From Frigidibacter sp. ROC022 (GTDB lineage Bacteria; Pseudomonadota; Alphaproteobacteria; Rhodobacterales; Rhodobacteraceae): a stretch of 64,000 nt of DNA. The notes under the pieces were generated by a model. It saw nothing but the letters and a program-made list of their open reading frames with translations. It was not told the origin of the DNA and ran no database searches. The position numbers were made by a program, and so were the translations under genes. The stretch is taken from positions 372,001-436,000 of the forward strand of contig NZ_JANQDU010000001.1 in the NCBI RefSeq assembly GCF_024723735.1, given 5' to 3'. Below, in pieces: positions 44,758 through 53,681 of this stretch; the first letter of the stretch is position 1; every line of letters starts with the position of its first letter.

Positions 44758-45741
44758 ATGCAAGACCACGCCGCCGCTTCCGCCTCGCAGGCCGATCCGG
44801 GCGATGAGATCAATACGGCGCTGGCAGAACTGCTGCCGCGGATGCGCAGCGTCACCCTGATCGGCTGGGGCGTCGTCGCGGGTCTGATCACGTTTGGCTT
44901 AATCCTGGTGGCCGGCATTCGCGGCATGCTCAGCGGAATTGATGCCAACCTGCTCCAGGTCTACGCCGTTATCGCCTTTACCTGTGGACTTCTGGTCTAC
45001 CTCGCCGCGGGATGGACCCGGCGCCGGCACGAGGCACTGGTGTTGCCGATCCTGGCGCGCTCGGCCGGGCTGTCCTACGAACAGAATGCGAGATACTTCG
45101 TCGAGAGCGTGCCGCAGCGGATGCTGCCGCGCGGTCGGGCTCGCAGATGCGAAGACCTTGTTGACGGCGAGGTGGCGGGGCGACCGATCGCCTTTGGCGA
45201 GGTCAGGATCGAGACCGGCGGCAAGCATTCGACCGTTCAGTTCAGGGGCATTGTGGCGCGCTATGCGCATCGGGTCCCGATGCCGCCCTTTCTGATCGCG
45301 GCCGAAAAGGAAACCCGCGGCTGGTTCCTCTTCAAGGGCAATATCGAAGTCGATGGCCTGAGCTTCGTCCGCGCGATCCCGGGCCGGCACGACAGCTACG
45401 GGGTCTGGAGCCGCCGGACCCGGGTGGTGGACGAACCGGGGTTCGAGGCGCTTCTTGCGGCGATCCTCGGGGTCGAGGCGGTGTTGGGCCACGACCTGAA
45501 TCTCTACTCGGCCAGTTCCGACGGGCGCACCACCCACATCGCGATCCGGAACCGGCGCGACCTGTTCCGGCTGGGCGGTCTGTTCTCGACCCGGGGCAAT
45601 CTGGAAGGCCAGATTCGCGGTGCCCATAGCGATCTGCTGATGCCCATCAAGGTTGTGCAGGTTCTGCTGGATGCCGAGGCAAAGACCCTTGCCGAGTCGC
45701 GTGAATCGGCTCCGGAGACCGGCGACAATTCGCCAGCCTGA
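44758..45741 (+). CDS. DUF3137 membrane protein
   Basis: 327 residues from ATG 44758 (AGGGG upstream; an in-frame GTG at 44737 is an alternative). Two adjacent N-terminal helices (about 34-54, 66-86), then a cytosolic domain with RRCEDLVDGEVAGRPIAFGEVRIE and TVQFRGIVARYAHRV, which fits DUF3137. Function unknown. It sits between two phasin genes, but nothing in the sequence ties it to PHA metabolism. Confidence 0.8.
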   Translation: MQDHAAASASQADPGDEINTALAELLPRMRSVTLIGWGVVAGLITFGLILVAGIRGMLSGIDANLLQVYAVIAFTCGLLVYLAAGWTRRRHEALVLPILARSAGLSYEQNARYFVESVPQRMLPRGRARRCEDLVDGEVAGRPIAFGEVRIETGGKHSTVQFRGIVARYAHRVPMPPFLIAAEKETRGWFLFKGNIEVDGLSFVRAIPGRHDSYGVWSRRTRVVDEPGFEALLAAILGVEAVLGHDLNLYSASSDGRTTHIAIRNRRDLFRLGGLFSTRGNLEGQIRGAHSDLLMPIKVVQVLLDAEAKTLAESRESAPETGDNSPA

Positions 45742-45804
45742 CGTAGGGGCTGCTCTCCCATGGCGGGAAAAGTCCCGGAATTCAGCACCTTCTCAGATTC
45801 TCTG

Positions 45805-45842
45805 CTGCGGCGCAGAAAAACACTTGAAATGCTGCGATGCAG
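45805..45842. promoter_or_regulatory. Pair of candidate PhaR operators upstream of phasin 2
   Basis: CTGCGGCGCAG (45805-45815) and CTGCGATGCAG (45832-45842), both CTGC-N3-GCAG with 27 bp between centres. The twin arrangement on the promoter of the main phasin matches PhaR targets. Confidence 0.75.
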
Positions 45843-45935
45843 CAAGCATATTCATTGCAACGCAGCGAACGGGCGGGGCGGTCCCGCCGAACCTTAGGAG
45901 TGATGGGCGGAGTATCCGCCTGCTTGGAGACAAAA

Positions 45936-46385
45936 ATGGCTAAGACCACCGACTACAACACGATGTTCAAAGACGCGATGAACGCTTTCCCGATGGACAT
46001 GTCGGCCTTCCAGAACATGTTCAAGACCTCGGCCGGCTACGGCGAGAAACTGTCGAAAGTGGCTCTGGAAGCCGCCGACAAGTCCGCCGAAGTCTCGGCC
46101 AAATGGACCAAGGACACCCTGGCCAAGCTTGGCGACGTGACCAAGGTCAAGGAAGACGTGGCCGACTATGGCAAGTCGCTGACCGACTTTGCCTCGACCC
46201 AGGCCGAAATGGCTGCCGAGCATATGGCCGCCTTCGCCGAGATCGCCAAGAAAGTTCAGGCCGAAACGGTCGAGCTTCTGATGGCTGCCGGCAAGACCGC
46301 GTCGGACGACGCCTCGGCCGCGGTGAAGAAAGCCGCCGCCGAAGTGACCGCGACCGCCAAGAAAGCGGCCGCCGCCGCCAAGTGA
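45936..46385 (+). CDS. phaP: Phasin (major granule coat protein)
   Basis: 149 residues, helical. Contains the Phasin_2 pattern MSAFQNMFKTSAGYGEKLSKVALEAADKSAEVS, FASTQAEMAAEHMAAFAEIAKKVQAETVELLMAAG and a Lys/Ala repeat tail (KKAAAEVTATAKKAAAAAK). TTGGAGA precedes ATG 45936. Two candidate PhaR operators upstream and a strong terminator downstream suggest a highly expressed, PhaR-controlled single gene. Confidence 0.93.
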   Translation: MAKTTDYNTMFKDAMNAFPMDMSAFQNMFKTSAGYGEKLSKVALEAADKSAEVSAKWTKDTLAKLGDVTKVKEDVADYGKSLTDFASTQAEMAAEHMAAFAEIAKKVQAETVELLMAAGKTASDDASAAVKKAAAEVTATAKKAAAAAK

Positions 46386-46471
46386 ATTACCCGCCCGGCT
46401 GCGGCCGGACGATTGTGCAGTAACGATTGCCGTGGCTACCGACCTCTCCTCCCTGTCGGAGTCATTGCCGG

Positions 46472-46506
46472 GGCGGGTTCCATACGGAACTCGCCTCATT
46501 TTGTTT
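46472..46506 (+). terminator. Rho-independent terminator of phaP
   Basis: GGCGGGTTCC (46472-46481) pairs with GGAACTCGCC (46486-46495) over 10 bp with one G-U, loop ATAC, tail TCATTTTGTTT. Confidence 0.85.
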
Positions 46507-46621
46507 GCGGATGCAGCGGATGCCGCCGGTCTCGCCCGGAGGTTGTCCGGACACGCAGGCTTTCCTTTTATTTCCTAACCGACTACGCTTTGCTGCACTG
46601 CATCACGGGGAGGGAAGATCC

Positions 46622-47179
46622 GTGGCCGAAACAGCTTCACAACCGCTTCTGATAAAGCGCTACGCCAGCCGCAGGCTGTATAATACCGAAACGTCCGACT
46701 ATGTGACGCTGGAAGACATTGCACAATTCATTCGCTCCGGGCGCGAAGTGCAGATCGTCGATCTGAAATCGGGCGATGACCTGACCCGGCAATATCTGCT
46801 GCAAATCATCGCCGAGCACGAGAGCCGGGGCGAGAATGTCCTGCCGCTGAACGTGCTGACCGATCTGGTCCGCAGCTACACGACCGAAGTGCAATCGGTG
46901 GTGCCGCAGTTTCTGGCGCAGAGCTTCGACATGCTGCGCCAGGGTCAGGCCAAGATGATCGAGAACATCTCGTCCGGCCCGATGGCGAAGATTCCCGGCT
47001 GGGAGGCGATGCAGGCCCAGCAGGCGGCCTTTCTGAAGGCGATGACCGGCGGCACCCTGGCCGGCGGCTGGAAAGCCCCCGAGGGCGGCGCCGAGGACGA
47101 GGCCGGCGACAAGGACGACCTGGACGAGATCAAGCGGCAGCTGGCCGAACTGCAGAAGAAGCTGTCGAAGCTGGGCTGA
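46622..47179 (+). CDS. phaR: PHA synthesis repressor PhaR
   Basis: 185 residues from GTG 46622 (GGGAGGGAA upstream). N-terminal PHB_acc_N DNA-binding domain IKRYASRRLYNTETSDYVTLEDIAQFIRSG (about 10-60), then the PHB_acc region (LLQIIAEHESRGENVLPLNVLTDLVRSY), and a C-terminal coiled coil (DDLDEIKRQLAELQKKLSKL). PhaR binds DNA and PHA itself, so granules relieve repression of phaP. The upstream frame opening at 46427 has no family sequence. A near-match site CTGCACTGCAT lies before it, suggesting autoregulation. Confidence 0.94.
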   Translation: MAETASQPLLIKRYASRRLYNTETSDYVTLEDIAQFIRSGREVQIVDLKSGDDLTRQYLLQIIAEHESRGENVLPLNVLTDLVRSYTTEVQSVVPQFLAQSFDMLRQGQAKMIENISSGPMAKIPGWEAMQAQQAAFLKAMTGGTLAGGWKAPEGGAEDEAGDKDDLDEIKRQLAELQKKLSKLG

Positions 47180-47326
47180 ACTGTCCGGCCCGGATCGACC
47201 CGGGGCGGTTGAGTTCGGCCCCGGACAACCCTTTGGCGAATCCTGCGCGGGGCTGCGCATTTGGCCCTCGGGCCGTCCTCTGGTTTGCCAGCGGGGGAAC
47301 GGCGCGCAATCGTTGAGCCCCGGGCA

Positions 47327-47343
47327 CCCGCATCAAGTGCGGG
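47327..47343. terminator. Hairpin in the phaR/aminotransferase convergent gap
   Basis: CCCGCA (47327-47332) pairs with TGCGGG (47338-47343), loop 5 nt. No T-run. It is the only obvious structure in the 182-nt gap. Confidence 0.3.
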
Positions 47344-47361
47344 GCCCCGGGAGCCGCCCGG

Positions 47362-48729
47362 CTAGCCAACCTCGGCGAAGACCTCTTCAAGTGCGTTGCC
47401 GAGCTTGTCGAACATCTCGTCCATCTGGTCGTCGGTCATGATGAACGGCGGGCAGAGCACCACCGCCTGGCCCAGCGGGCGGCAGATCAACCCGTGATCG
47501 GTGCAGGAATTGGCGATCCGCTCGGATACCGAGAGCGACCCGTCGAAGGGCGTCTTCGTGTCCTTGTCCCTGACCGCCTCAAGCGCGCCCATAAGGCCCT
47601 TGCCGCGCCATTCTCCGATGTTCCTGTGCTCGGCCAGCCGGGCCATTCCGGCCTCGAACCGCGGCGTCAGGCGGCGGACGTTTTCGGCCAGGCCCTCGTT
47701 CATCACCACGTCGATCGCCTTCAGCGCGATGGCACAGCCGACCGGGTGGCCCGAGGCGGTGAAGCCGTGCGGAAACTCCTCGATCGCTTCGGCGGCGGCA
47801 TCCATCCGGTCCGCCAGTTCCGGCCCCAGGATCACGGCGCCCATCGGGAAGAAGCCGGCGGTGAGGTTCTTGGAACTGATGATCGCGTCGGGCATGAAGT
47901 CGAAGGTCTCGCAGCCCCAGGTGTTGCCGGTGCGGCCAAAGCCGGTGATGACCTCGTCCGAGATCATCGGGATGTCGTATTTCCGCAGGATCGGCACGAT
48001 GGCCTGGAAATAGCCTTCCGAAGGCACGATGACCCCGCCGGCGCCCATCACCGGCTCGGCAAAGAAGCCGGCGATCGTGTCTGCGCCTTCCTTGATGATC
48101 GTGGCTTCCAGTTCGGCCGCCATGCGGGCGGTGAACTGGGCCTCGGTCTCGCCCGGATTGCCGTTGCGCCAGTAATGCGGGCAGGAGAGGTGCAGGAAGC
48201 CGGGCAGCGGCAGGCCGAAGACCGAGTTGTAGGGCTTGCCGGTCATCGAGGCAGAAACCGCGGTGACGCCGTGATAGGCGTTCAGCCGGGTCAGGATCTT
48301 GCGCTTCTGCGGCTTGCCTTCGGCGGCGTGCAGGAACCACAGCATCTTGACCATGGTGTCGTTCGCTTCCGAGCCGGAGTTGGTGTAGAACACCTTGGCC
48401 CGTTCGAAGGGCGACACCTCGGAGAGTTTCTCGGACAGCATCACCGTCTGGTCGGACATCCGCCCGAAGAAGGCGTGATAGCCCGGCAGGGTGGAATACT
48501 GCTTCTGCGCGGTCTCGATCAGGCCGGGGTGGTCGAAGCCGGCGACCATGTTCCAGAGGCCGGAGTTGGCGTCGAGATACTGGCGGCCGTAGGTGTCGAA
48601 GATGTAGGGGCCCTTGCCATGGGTGACGATCACGGCGCCACGTTCGTGGATCGTCGGCAGGTCGGTGAATCCATAGAAGCTGTTGCGATCGGCGCGGGCT
48701 TCCCAGCTGTTCGGTGCGGCGTCTCTCAT
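47362..48729 (-). CDS. Class III aminotransferase (putrescine/omega-amino acid:pyruvate type)
   Basis: 455 residues. PLP enzyme with FYTNSGSEANDTM phosphate-cup region, AYHGVTAVSASMTG, FFAEPVMGAGGV, ISDEVITGFGRTG (PLP-contact Asp), and PLP lysine in ISSKNLTAGFFPM. Resembles SpuC-type polyamine:pyruvate and omega-transaminases. Last gene of the polyamine locus, where it would transaminate putrescine or a related diamine. The donor is inferred from context. Confidence 0.88.
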   Translation of the reverse strand: MRDAAPNSWEARADRNSFYGFTDLPTIHERGAVIVTHGKGPYIFDTYGRQYLDANSGLWNMVAGFDHPGLIETAQKQYSTLPGYHAFFGRMSDQTVMLSEKLSEVSPFERAKVFYTNSGSEANDTMVKMLWFLHAAEGKPQKRKILTRLNAYHGVTAVSASMTGKPYNSVFGLPLPGFLHLSCPHYWRNGNPGETEAQFTARMAAELEATIIKEGADTIAGFFAEPVMGAGGVIVPSEGYFQAIVPILRKYDIPMISDEVITGFGRTGNTWGCETFDFMPDAIISSKNLTAGFFPMGAVILGPELADRMDAAAEAIEEFPHGFTASGHPVGCAIALKAIDVVMNEGLAENVRRLTPRFEAGMARLAEHRNIGEWRGKGLMGALEAVRDKDTKTPFDGSLSVSERIANSCTDHGLICRPLGQAVVLCPPFIMTDDQMDEMFDKLGNALEEVFAEVG

Positions 48730-48828
48730 GGGGCGGATCTCCTTTGACTACAGGCTACGCCTGCGCCAAGTCGGCGGCAATCGGGATTGCGCGGATGCCT
48801 TGGGGCAGGCGTTCCGGGGGGGGCGGGG

Positions 48829-50031
48829 TCAGCCGGCCAGCGCCTGCGCGGGGGCCTTGACCGCCTCGGCCGCATCGATGATCGCTTCGGCGATCCGGCT
48901 GCATTCCTCCGGGGTCAGCCGGGCCGGAAGCCGGGTGTCGCAGGCCCGCATCAACATGTCGCGGGTGCGCGGCAGTTCCGGCGGCTGGCCGAGGAACTGC
49001 CAGTTCCAGAACGCCCGTGCATTGTCGCGGTTGAGGCCGAAGACCTGAACCCCGACGCCGCGGGCCTTGGCCTCGCCCTCGAGCGCCCGGGCCTCGTCAT
49101 CGGTGAAGCCCTGCAGCGAGAATTGCAGCGAATCCGGGGCGCGAACTTCGGGCGGCAGGGCGTCGGGCACCCGCAGCCACTGGCAGTTGTTCAGACGTGC
49201 CGCGACCAGATCGTGATTGCGGCGGCCGTCGCGGACCCGACGGGCCAGTTCCGGCAATTGCGGCCGGATCACCGCTGCCGAGAGGTTCTGCATCCGCATG
49301 TTGAACAACGGCAGCTTGTTCTGCCAGCGTTCGCAGGCGCCGGCCAGCGCCTGGTGCTTGCGCCAGTTGTGTTCGTAGGCACCCGACATGATGATCGCGC
49401 GGGCCGCCAGATCGGCATCTTCGGTGACCAGGATGCCGCCTTCGCCGGCGTTGACCATCTTGTAGCTCTGGAACGAGAAGCAGCCGATCTTGCCCAGGGT
49501 GCCGATGTTGCGCCCGTTCCAGGTGGTGCCCAGCGAATGCGCGGCGTCCTCGACCACGGGAATCCCGGCAGCCTCGGCCAGGTCGAGGATCGCGTCCATG
49601 TCCGAGGTATGGCCGCGCATGTGGCTGATGATGACCGCGTCGGCCCCCGGCAGCTTGGCGGCGAAGTCCTCGATGTCGATGCGGTAGTTCTCGGCCACTT
49701 CGACCAGCACCGGCACGCAATCGGCGTGGACGATGGCCGAGGGCACCGCGGCAAAGGTGAAGGCGGGGATCAGCACCCGGGCGCCGCGCGGCATGTCGAG
49801 CGCCTTCAGCGACAGGAACAGCGCCGAGGAACAGGACGAGACCGCCAATGCGTATTTCGCGCCGAGCAGGTCGGCGAATTCCCGTTCCAGCAGCGCCACC
49901 GGCGCGTCGGAAGGGGCCGTGTAGCGAAACAGGTCGCCGGAGCCGAGCAGGCGCTCGATCTCGGCCATGGCCTCGGCCGGGATCGGCTCGGCATCGTAGA
50001 CATTCGGCATCGTATCTGCAGAATGGGCCAT
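48829..50031 (-). CDS. DegT/DnrJ/EryC1/StrS family aminotransferase
   Basis: 400 residues. Sugar-aminotransferase fold: SSCSSALFLSLKALDMPRG, VVEDAAHSLGTTWNG, and PLP lysine in SFQSYKMVNAGEGG. Family members usually act on nucleotide-linked keto-sugars, but no sugar-nucleotide genes are near. A 169-bp, partly AT-rich gap with AAGGTG before the ATG separates it from the oxidase, so it probably has its own promoter. The place of this enzyme in a polyamine locus is unexplained. Confidence 0.88.
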   Translation of the reverse strand: MAHSADTMPNVYDAEPIPAEAMAEIERLLGSGDLFRYTAPSDAPVALLEREFADLLGAKYALAVSSCSSALFLSLKALDMPRGARVLIPAFTFAAVPSAIVHADCVPVLVEVAENYRIDIEDFAAKLPGADAVIISHMRGHTSDMDAILDLAEAAGIPVVEDAAHSLGTTWNGRNIGTLGKIGCFSFQSYKMVNAGEGGILVTEDADLAARAIIMSGAYEHNWRKHQALAGACERWQNKLPLFNMRMQNLSAAVIRPQLPELARRVRDGRRNHDLVAARLNNCQWLRVPDALPPEVRAPDSLQFSLQGFTDDEARALEGEAKARGVGVQVFGLNRDNARAFWNWQFLGQPPELPRTRDMLMRACDTRLPARLTPEECSRIAEAIIDAAEAVKAPAQALAG

Positions 50032-50200
50032 TGTTTCACCTTTTTGAAAACTGCTCTTAAGGATTAATTTACATAGTCGGTCTCTGTGCGTCTACCGAAC
50101 TTTCATGACAAATCACCTCGGCGGCGGTTTGCCGCGCGTCAGCGCGCCGGGAGGCCGGCGGTTCGGGCAGGGGAACCTGTCGGTGGTCGGGATGCTTCGG
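50032..50200. other. AT-rich gap before the DegT-type gene
   Basis: The 60 nt next to the start are markedly richer in A/T than the surroundings and include TATGTAAATTAAT on the minus strand, likely promoter DNA. No operator was recognised. Confidence 0.4.
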
Positions 50201-51502
50201 TCAGAGACCGAGCCGGTCGCGCAGCGAGTACCAGGTCATCGCCAGGGCAAGCAGCGGCATGCGCAGCGCCACGCCGCCGGGAAAGGCCGGTTGCTTCACG
50301 CTGGCCATGAGGTCGAAATCGCCGGTCTTGCCGCCGATCGCCTCGGAGAGAATGCGGCCCGCCAGCACGGCCATGCCGACCCCGTGCCCGGAATATCCGC
50401 CAGCGGCCCAGATGCCGGGCCGGGGCTGGGCGAAATAGGGCATCCGGCGCATGGTGATGGCCAGGGTGCCGCCCCAGGCGCAGTCGATCCGGGCGTCGGC
50501 GAGCTGCGGGTAGATGGTCAGCATCGGGCGGCGCACCAGCGCCGCGATGTCGCGGGGGAAGCGGTAGCCATAGCTTTCGCCGCCGCCGAACAGCAGCCGG
50601 TTGTCCTCGGACCGGCGCCAGTAGTTCACCACGAAGTTCGAATCCGCCACCGCCACGTCCGAAGGCAGGATCTCGGGGAAATCGTCCAGCGGTTCGGTTG
50701 CAACGATGAAATTGTTGATCGGCATGACCCGCGCCGCGACCCGGCCATCCAGCCCGCCGAGATAGCCGTTGCCCGCAAGCACCACTGCCTTGGCGCGGAC
50801 CTTCCCGGCCTCGGTCCGGACCAGCGGTTGCGTGCCTTCCTCGACCCCGGTCACCAGGGTGTTCTCGTGAATCCGCACGCCTGCCTTCAGGGCGGCCCGC
50901 GCCAGGCCGAGCGCGAAGCGCAGCGGGTGCAGATGCCCGGCGCCGTGGTCCAGCGTGCCGCCGACAAAGCGTTCGGAGCCGGTCAGCGCGGCGATTCCGG
51001 GACCGTCGAAGCCTTCCAGCTTGTCGTAGCCATAGAGCCTGTGCAGCCGCTCGGCCTCGGCCCATTCATGGTCGAGCGCGGCGCGGGTGCGGCAGGCATG
51101 GGCAATGCCGGGCTTCAGGGCCGCGTCGATCCGGTGCCGGACGATCAGTTCACCGACCAGTTCCTTGGCATCCTGCGACAGATCCCAGAGCCGCCGCGCG
51201 GCCTCGGGCCCGACCATCCGCTCGAGCGTGCCCTGGTCGAGCCGCTGCCCCGATCCGAGCTGGCCGCCATTGCGGCCCGAGGCGCCGAAGCCGACCCGAT
51301 GCGCTTCGAGCAGCAGCACCGAGGCGCCCTGCCGGGCCAGATGCAGCGCCGTCGAGAGGCCGGTATAGCCGCCGCCGACAATGCAGACATCGCAGGTCAG
51401 ATGGCCGCGCAGGGGCTCTGCGACGGGCAGCGGCCTGGCGGTTGCCGCATACCAGCTGTCGGGATACTGGCCCCGGCGATCATTGCCGAACAGCAGGCTC
51501 AT
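50201..51502 (-). CDS. puuB: FAD-dependent oxidoreductase (gamma-glutamylputrescine oxidase-like)
   Basis: 433 residues, DAO/glycine-oxidase fold. N-terminal dinucleotide motif CIVGGGYTGLSTALHLARQG (about 40-60), then GRNGGQLGSGQRL, and the C-terminal FAD segment GIWAAGGYSGHGVGM. The GRNGGQ block is typical of PuuB/OrdL. It overlaps the gamma-glutamyl ligase gene by 4 nt, the same pairing as puuA-puuB, so oxidation of a gamma-glutamylated amine is the likely reaction. Confidence 0.88.
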   Translation of the reverse strand: MSLLFGNDRRGQYPDSWYAATARPLPVAEPLRGHLTCDVCIVGGGYTGLSTALHLARQGASVLLLEAHRVGFGASGRNGGQLGSGQRLDQGTLERMVGPEAARRLWDLSQDAKELVGELIVRHRIDAALKPGIAHACRTRAALDHEWAEAERLHRLYGYDKLEGFDGPGIAALTGSERFVGGTLDHGAGHLHPLRFALGLARAALKAGVRIHENTLVTGVEEGTQPLVRTEAGKVRAKAVVLAGNGYLGGLDGRVAARVMPINNFIVATEPLDDFPEILPSDVAVADSNFVVNYWRRSEDNRLLFGGGESYGYRFPRDIAALVRRPMLTIYPQLADARIDCAWGGTLAITMRRMPYFAQPRPGIWAAGGYSGHGVGMAVLAGRILSEAIGGKTGDFDLMASVKQPAFPGGVALRMPLLALAMTWYSLRDRLGL

Positions 51503-52854
51503 ACGTTCAGGAGCAGATGTTCACGCTCCCATGGGCTGATGACCTGAAGGAATTCTTTGTTCTCGTTCTCCTTCACCGCGATATAGGTGCGGGCGAAATC
51601 GCGGCCCAGAACCTCCTGCAGGGCCTCGTCGGTCCGGAACAGGTCCAGCGCGTCGAACAGCGAGCGCGGGATTTCCTCGCCCGAGGCATAGGCATCGCCC
51701 TTGAATTCGGCCTTCGGCGGCTGCGCCTCGCGCAGACCGAGCAGGCCGCAGGCCAGCGAGGCCGCCAGCCCGAGATAGGGGTTCACGTCCATGCCCGGCA
51801 GCCGGTTCTCGACCCGTCGCGAGTCCGGTCCCGAGATCGGTACCCGCAGCCCGGTGGTGCGGTTGTCGCGGCCCCATTCCAGATTGATCGGGGCGGCGAA
51901 ATCGCGGACGTAGCGGCGGTAGGAGTTCACATAGGGTGCGAGCACCGCGATGGCCGAGGGCAGGTGGTTCTGCATCCCGCCGATGAAATGGCCGAACCGC
52001 TCGGTTTCCGTGCCGTCGGGATTCGAGAAGATATTGGCGCCGGTGGCGCGGTCCACCACCGAATGGTGGATATGCATGGCGCTGCCCGGTTCGTCCTGGA
52101 TCGGCTTGGCCATGAAGGTGGCAAAGCAGTCGTGGCGCAGCGCCGCCTCGCGGATCAGCCGCTTGAAATAGAATATCTCGTCCGCCAGCAGCACCGGGTC
52201 GCCATGGCGCAGGTTCATCTCGATCTGCCCGGCGCCGCCTTCCTGCAGGATGCCGTCGATCTCGAAGCCCTGGGCCTCGGCGAAATCGTAGATATCGTCG
52301 ATCACCGGGCCATATTCGTCCACCGCCGACATGCTGTAGGCCTGCCGCGCCGCGGCCCGGCGGCCCGAGCGGCCCATCGGCGGCACGATCGGCTGGTTCG
52401 GGTCGATGTTGCGGGCGACGAGGAAGAATTCCATCTCGGGCGCCACGATCGGGTCAAGCCCGATCTCGTTGTAGAGCGCCACCACCCGCTTCAGCACGTT
52501 GCGCGGTGCGATCGGTACCGGCACCCCGGCCTGATCGTGGATGTCGTGGATCACCTGCAGCGTGATGTCGGCGGTCCAGGGCGCGGCGCTGGCGGTGGAG
52601 AAATCGGGGGTCAGCACCATGTCCGGCTCGGTATAGCCGGACTCGGCATCGTCGGCCCAGTCGCCGGTGATGGTCTGCAGGAAGATCGAATTGGGCAGGT
52701 AGAAATGGGTCTGCCGGGCGAATTTGCTGGCCGGCATGGCCTTGCCCCGGGCGATGCCCGACAGGTCGGCCACGATGCATTCGACCTCGTCCAGGCGGCG
52801 GCCCTCGAGATAGCGTTGCGCAGCGTCGGGAAGCCTGTCGATCCAGTCAGCCAT
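51499..52854 (-). CDS. puuA: Glutamine synthetase family protein (gamma-glutamylpolyamine ligase type)
   Basis: 451 residues. Beta-Grasp and catalytic domains of the GS fold: FYLPNSIFLQTITGDW near the N-terminus, PEMEFFLVARN with metal-binding Glu, MFAKPIQDEPGSAMHIHHS with the metal/ATP residues, and NRLPGMDVNPYLGLAASLACGL late. It lacks the adenylylation loop of GlnA. Overlaps both neighbours (puuB 4 nt, amidotransferase 8 nt). Confidence 0.88.
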   Translation of the reverse strand: MADWIDRLPDAAQRYLEGRRLDEVECIVADLSGIARGKAMPASKFARQTHFYLPNSIFLQTITGDWADDAESGYTEPDMVLTPDFSTASAAPWTADITLQVIHDIHDQAGVPVPIAPRNVLKRVVALYNEIGLDPIVAPEMEFFLVARNIDPNQPIVPPMGRSGRRAAARQAYSMSAVDEYGPVIDDIYDFAEAQGFEIDGILQEGGAGQIEMNLRHGDPVLLADEIFYFKRLIREAALRHDCFATFMAKPIQDEPGSAMHIHHSVVDRATGANIFSNPDGTETERFGHFIGGMQNHLPSAIAVLAPYVNSYRRYVRDFAAPINLEWGRDNRTTGLRVPISGPDSRRVENRLPGMDVNPYLGLAASLACGLLGLREAQPPKAEFKGDAYASGEEIPRSLFDALDLFRTDEALQEVLGRDFARTYIAVKENENKEFLQVISPWEREHLLLNV

Positions 52855-53545
52855 GATCCGCCCCTTGCGAATTCCTGAAGAAATCGCCGATCATCCTGGC
52901 CAGGGCCTCGTTGTCGACCGGCTGGGCGGTGCCGGCCTCGGCCCGGTCCATGATCTCTTCGGAATAGCCCGGCGCGCCCCGGCGGAACCGGACCAGATCC
53001 GCCAGCGTCGGGTTGTCGAATTCGGGATGCGGCTGCACCGAGAGCGCCGGCCCCTCATAGGCCAGCGCCGGATAGGCACAGAAATCGTTCCGGGCGATCA
53101 CCCTGGCGCCGGGTGGCGGTTCGATGATCTGATCCTGGTGCCAGGCGTTCAGCGCCACGGTCCCCAGCCCGTCGAAATCGTAGCTTTGCCGGCCGATGGC
53201 CCAGCCGCCCTCGAATTTCGCGACCTTGCCGCCCAATGCCTGGGCCATGATCTGATGGCCGAAGCAGATGCCGACCATCGGCACCCGGGCCTTGTAGGCG
53301 CGGCGGATGAAATCTTCGAGCGGCTTGATGAAGGGCAGGTCCTCGTAGGCGCCGTGCTTCGAGCCGCTCAGCAGCCAGCCGTCGGCGGCATGGACATCAA
53401 GGGGAAACTCCATGTCCACGACGCTCCATGTCTGGAAGTCGAATCCCTGGCCCGCCAGCAGGCGGCTGTAGAGGGCGGTATAATCGCCATGACGTTCGGC
53501 CACCTCGGGCATGAAGTGGCCGCATTGCAGAATACCGATCTTCAT
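52847..53545 (-). CDS. Class I glutamine amidotransferase-like protein
   Basis: 232 residues. Nucleophile in GICFGHQIMAQALGG (Cys94) and catalytic His-Glu in VQPHPEFDN. Single domain, GuaA-like class I, not the Peptidase_C26 domain of PuuD. In polyamine loci such proteins are thought to hydrolyse gamma-glutamyl intermediates. ATG 53545 with GGAG upstream; an extension (MPTQGCGAF...) is possible but not conserved-looking. Confidence 0.85.
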   Translation of the reverse strand: MKIGILQCGHFMPEVAERHGDYTALYSRLLAGQGFDFQTWSVVDMEFPLDVHAADGWLLSGSKHGAYEDLPFIKPLEDFIRRAYKARVPMVGICFGHQIMAQALGGKVAKFEGGWAIGRQSYDFDGLGTVALNAWHQDQIIEPPPGARVIARNDFCAYPALAYEGPALSVQPHPEFDNPTLADLVRFRRGAPGYSEEIMDRAEAGTAQPVDNEALARMIGDFFRNSQGADHG

Positions 53546-53632
53546 GAAAGCTCCGCAGCCTTGGGTCGGCAAAGGCTATGCTGCCCGGGGCGGCGCTACA
53601 AGAGGCTCCGGTTGCGCGGCACCCGGACGGCG

Positions 53633-53665
53633 GGAGCCTCCGGCGGGGATATTTGGAAGGTGAAG
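53633..53665 (+). repeat. Intergenic repeat, copy 2 (33 nt)
   Basis: Starts GGAGCCTCCGGCGGGGATAT; 30 of 33 positions match copy 1 at 5200-5232. Lies in the 136-nt gap between the two halves of the polyamine locus. Confidence 0.6.
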
Positions 53666-53681
53666 CGGCGCGCCGGGGGGA

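Noticed and set aside
46427-46621. 65-codon N-terminal extension of PhaR
   Set aside because: PhaR family sequence starts at the GTG at 46622, which has a good ribosome site; the extension covers the phaP terminator.
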